A program made the position numbers and the translations under genes. From the NCBI GenBank assembly GCA_039029915.1, contig JBCCFD010000402.1:1-7599 (forward strand): a stretch of 7,599 nt of DNA, written 5' to 3'. Positions 5,840 to 7,599 of this stretch are shown here, in pieces. A model generated the notes under the pieces. That model ran no database searches. It was not told where the DNA came from and saw only the letters and a list, made by a program, of their open reading frames with translations. Source of the stretch: QQUD01 sp039029915. GTDB lineage: Bacteria > Chloroflexota > Anaerolineae > Promineifilales > Promineifilaceae. The first letter of the stretch is position 1. Every line of letters begins with the position of its first letter.

Positions 5840-6292
5840 ATGAAAACATTTATACGAATTGCTCTTTTACTATTGGCCTTCACGGCCGTTTCCTGCCAAT
5901 CTGCTGCCGAATCAGATGGCATCTATTCATCCCAAATCGACCAGGCTGACGTTATTTTTGTGGGTCGCGTCGATTATATTTCTGCCACTAATGTAGATGC
6001 TCAACAACAAATCGCTTTTACTGTTCAAGAGGTCTTGTCAGACTCAATCAACGTTGGCTCTGGCGTTGTTTTAACAATGGACGATAAGCTGTTTTTTGAA
6101 GATGCAGGTTTAGTAACGGCCGTTCCCTCCTCTGACCTAATCGTTGGGGATGAGATTATTGTTTTTGCCAACCAAGACATTATCACTTCAGACAGTGGTC
6201 AAACGGCCGTATTGTCCCCCATTTCAACAGACAGCGGCGCATTTGTCACCTTAGAGGCCCGAGACCGAATTTTGAGCCAAGTGGCCCAATAG
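5840..6292 (+). CDS. Small lipoprotein with an NTR/TIMP-like beta-barrel pattern
   Basis: The product is 150 residues. It has a signal peptide (MKTFIRIALLLLAF) ending in a lipobox-like AVSC, with Cys19 as the probable lipid-attached residue. The mature part is beta-rich, and its first half reads ADVIFVGRVDYIS ... IAFTVQEVLS ... VGSGVVLTMDD. This is the 'aDvvf.G.V......f.V..v.kG...v.l' wording of OB-fold domains of the netrin/TIMP type. The disulphide cysteines of animal TIMPs are absent. A frame-wide reading could begin at 5624, but that would overlap the metalloprotease gene by 62 bases in another frame and bury the signal peptide. ATG 5840 has CAGGAG (5825-5830) nine bases upstream and opens directly on the signal peptide, so it is chosen. 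Three copies of the ACGGCCGT palindrome (5882, 6116 and 6203 onward) all encode Thr-Ala-Val. Lipoprotein status is likely; the fold is an inference. Confidence 0.8.
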   Translation: MKTFIRIALLLLAFTAVSCQSAAESDGIYSSQIDQADVIFVGRVDYISATNVDAQQQIAFTVQEVLSDSINVGSGVVLTMDDKLFFEDAGLVTAVPSSDLIVGDEIIVFANQDIITSDSGQTAVLSPISTDSGAFVTLEARDRILSQVAQ

Positions 6293-6295
6293 GCG

Positions 6296-6407
6296 ATAGG
6301 GTTTAGGGTCTGGAGATCGGAGGCTGGGGACTTGTCCGAACCAATTTGGTATGCACCACTTTGACTTCGACAGGCCCAGTCTCCGTTACGTATCCCTAAT
6401 CCCTAAT
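6296..6407. repeat. Long imperfect inverted repeat (REP-like element)
   Basis: The left arm runs from ATAGGGTTTAGGG (6296-6308) through GGAGGCTGGG (6319-6328) to CTTGTCCGAA (6331-6340). The right arm, read as its complement, shows the same order: ATTAGGGATTAGGG, then GGAGACTGGG, then CTGTCGAA. The arms thus match over about 45 bases with small gaps and leave a short centre that includes ACCAATTTGGT (6340-6350), itself a palindrome, and a TGCACCACTTTG stretch. The ACTTCGACAGG-CCCAGT wording resembles, from memory, dispersed palindromic repeats common in such genomes. Placed four bases after a stop codon, it may also end the upstream transcript. Confidence 0.6.
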
Positions 6408-6479
6408 CCCCCAATCTCCCAATAACAAACACCCAATCCCCAGTCCCCAACACCCAATTACCAATTACACCCAATCCCC
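6393..6479. repeat. C-rich degenerate tandem repeats with telomere-like units
   Basis: CCCTAAT occurs twice in tandem (6394-6407), followed by variants CCCCCAATCT, CCCAATAACA, CCCAATCCCCAGT, CCCCAACACCCAATTA, CCAATTACACCCAATCCCC. ACACCCAAT appears three times. The strand bias is extreme, with almost no G on the plus strand from 6393 to 6479. The minus strand of 6394-6420 has four G-runs of at least three separated by four or five bases, the canonical G-quadruplex pattern. The stretch reaches to within about 15 bases of the rarA start. Confidence 0.8.
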
Positions 6480-6481
6480 GT

Positions 6482-6487
6482 TAAAAT
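6482..6487 (+). promoter_or_regulatory. Possible -10 element for leaderless rarA transcription
   Basis: TAAAAT lies six bases before the ATG at 6494, so transcription would begin at or next to the start codon. No ribosome site is visible upstream of the ATG, and no good -35 is present in the C-rich repeats. Confidence 0.25.
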
Positions 6488-6493
6488 CCAGCT

Positions 6494-7599
6494 ATGGATT
6501 TGTTTAGCCAAAGTCGAAAAGCCCAAATCGAAAAAGAATCCCCCCTTGCCAACCGAATGCGGCCCCGCACGCTAGATGAATACGTGGGGCAAGCGCATAT
6601 TGTGGGTCCTGGCCGATTGTTAAGGCGGGCGATTCAGGCGGATCAGCTTTCATCGCTGATTTTTTATGGCCCACCGGGCACCGGCAAGACAACCTTGGCG
6701 ATGGTAATTGCCAACAGCACCGAAAGCCATTTTATTACCATCAACGCCGTCTTGTCAGGGGTGAAGCAGATTCGTGAGGCGATTGAAACGGCCCAGGAGC
6801 GTCGCAATCTGTACGGTCAGCGGACCACCCTGTTTGTGGATGAGGTGCACCGCTGGAATAAAGCTCAGCAAGATGCTTTGCTACCGCACGTTGAAAATGG
6901 GACGCTTATTCTAATCGGTGCCACAACGGAAAATCCTTACTTTGAAGTCAACAAAGCGCTGGTTAGTCGCAGCAGGATTTTTCAATTGAAACCGTTAACC
7001 TCGCAGGACCTGGCTGATATTGCTAAGCAAGCGATTGAAGACGAAGATCGGGGCTACGGCCGTTTACCGATTACGCTTAGAGACGATGCGCTCAATCATC
7101 TCGTCGACGTTGCCAACGGTGACGCTCGCGGCGTGCTAAACGCCCTTGAGCTGGCGGTCGAAACGACCCCTGCTGACGAAGACGGCAAGATCCTCATTGA
7201 TTTAACCGTTGCTGAAGAGTCGATTCAACGCCGAGCTGTTTTGTATGATAAAGATGGGGATACCCACTATGACACCATCTCGGCCTTTATTAAAAGCTTG
7301 CGCGGTTCTGACCCGGATGCTGCTCTCTATTGGATGGCTAAAATGGTGTACGCTGGGGAAGATCCTCGCTTTATCTTTCGACGGATGGCGATTTTTGCGA
7401 GTGAGGATGTAGGGCTAGCTGCCCCCGAAGGAATTTCAATTGTCATAGGCTGCTGGCAAAGCTTTGAGCGCATTGGTATGCCGGAGGGGCGATTTCCGCT
7501 GGCACAGGCGGCGCTCTATTTGGCTACGGCACCAAAGTCAAACACCACGTTTTCGTTTTTCGATGCGTTAACGGCCGTTGAAAAAGAGCAAGAGGCTGA
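6494..7599 (+). CDS. rarA: Replication-associated recombination protein A, AAA+ ATPase (3' end missing)
   Basis: RarA (MgsA, related to eukaryotic WRNIP1) is a clamp-loader-like AAA+ ATPase that acts as a tetramer at stalled replication forks and at single-strand/double-strand DNA ends. The 368 codons present start MDLFSQSRKA and PLANRMRPRTLDEYVGQAHI, the usual N-terminus. Walker A is GPPGTGKT (59-66, Lys65). Walker B is LFVDEVHRW (113-121, Asp116/Glu117), with Trp121 where Phe is usual. Sensor 1 is GATTEN (142-147), and the arginine-finger segment is SRSR (158-161). GDARGVLNALE marks the sensor-2 helix. The C-terminal RarA-specific part is clear: DKDGDTHYDTISAFIKSLRG, SDPDAALYWMAKM, AGEDPRFIFRRMAIFASEDV, then IGMPEGRFPLAQA and APKSN. 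The frame is open to the edge: the last bases are an incomplete codon, and the TGA at 7597-7599 is out of frame. Relatives have about 430-450 residues, so roughly 70 are missing. The ATG has no ribosome site. Confidence 0.96.
   Translation, partial: MDLFSQSRKAQIEKESPLANRMRPRTLDEYVGQAHIVGPGRLLRRAIQADQLSSLIFYGPPGTGKTTLAMVIANSTESHFITINAVLSGVKQIREAIETAQERRNLYGQRTTLFVDEVHRWNKAQQDALLPHVENGTLILIGATTENPYFEVNKALVSRSRIFQLKPLTSQDLADIAKQAIEDEDRGYGRLPITLRDDALNHLVDVANGDARGVLNALELAVETTPADEDGKILIDLTVAEESIQRRAVLYDKDGDTHYDTISAFIKSLRGSDPDAALYWMAKMVYAGEDPRFIFRRMAIFASEDVGLAAPEGISIVIGCWQSFERIGMPEGRFPLAQAALYLATAPKSNTTFSFFDALTAVEKEQEA

Larger units (their letters stand above)
1172..7579. repeat. Dispersed palindrome family, consensus AACGGCCGTT (11 sites)
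   Basis: Perfect AACGGCCGTT occurs at 1172, 2004, 5244, 6115 and 7570. The ACGGCCGT core with one or two changed flanking bases is at 4539, 4602, 5881, 6202 and 7055; AGCGGCCGTT is at 2802. Coordinates are the first base of each ten-base site. All sites are inside genes, on both coding strands. In seven cases the reading frame is ACG-GCC-GTx (Thr-Ala-Val), in three AAC/TAC-GGC-CGT (Asn/Tyr-Gly-Arg), and in the variant Ala-Ala-Val. Confidence 0.85.

Noticed and set aside
6393..6479. CRISPR array or true telomere
   Set aside because: The units are short and degenerate, with no constant repeat and spacer structure. The tract lies inside a chromosome-like gene region, not at a replicon end.
6504..6692. 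Minus-strand ORF opposite the rarA 5' end
   Set aside because: Antisense shadow of the conserved Walker A region.
7209..7412. Plus-strand ORF in a second frame within rarA
   Set aside because: The rarA frame encodes well-conserved family sequence through this interval, with no frameshift; the alternative frame has no recognisable content.
7597..7599. TGA at the right edge as the stop of rarA
   Set aside because: It is out of frame: rarA codons start at 7595 (GCT) and the last two bases belong to an incomplete codon. The gene is also about 70 residues short of the family length.

Overview
The window reads as chromosomal DNA from a bacterium, most likely a member of the Chloroflexota (Anaerolineae-like). 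The taxonomic guess rests on the wording of the histidine kinase (HELRLPMTSIKGYTDLL in the H box, GWGLGLS in the G2 box), the Pro/Thr-rich lipoproteins and an over-represented palindrome built on ACGGCCGT. It is a judgement from memory, not a search result. No rRNA, tRNA, CRISPR array, insertion sequence or phage gene was seen.

Left part (1-1549): the 3' end of a plus-strand gene finishes inside a strong bidirectional hairpin terminator. It converges on a minus-strand gene for a Nudix-like protein with an atypical Nudix box, and a long imperfect hairpin (149-221) lies between them. A second minus-strand gene (1088-1549) encodes an unrecognised 153-residue protein. Middle part (1550-4874): after a divergent intergenic region with a plausible sigma70-type promoter and a 25-codon upstream ORF comes a cytoplasmic GAF-GAF-HisKA-HATPase sensor kinase with no adjacent response regulator. 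A small protein of dimeric alpha/beta-barrel type and a two-helix membrane protein follow, each with its own intergenic region.

Right part (4875-7599): two lipoproteins follow in tandem. The first is a metzincin-type zinc metalloprotease (HEVGHILGLHH plus a Met-turn). The second is a small beta-rich lipoprotein whose pattern recalls the NTR/TIMP (tissue inhibitor of metalloproteases) fold. Next come a repeat-rich spacer (long imperfect inverted repeat, then CCCTAAT/CCCAAT-type C-rich repeats that can form a G-quadruplex on the minus strand) and the start of rarA (AAA+ replication-associated ATPase), which runs off the right edge.

The genes do not form one obvious pathway; most look like independent housekeeping or signalling units. 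The most noteworthy points are the palindrome family (ten ACGGCCGT sites plus one variant, all inside genes and often encoding Thr-Ala-Val), the protease/TIMP-like lipoprotein pair, the structured spacer before rarA, and the hairpin at 149-221 whose G-U pairs favour a plus-strand RNA.
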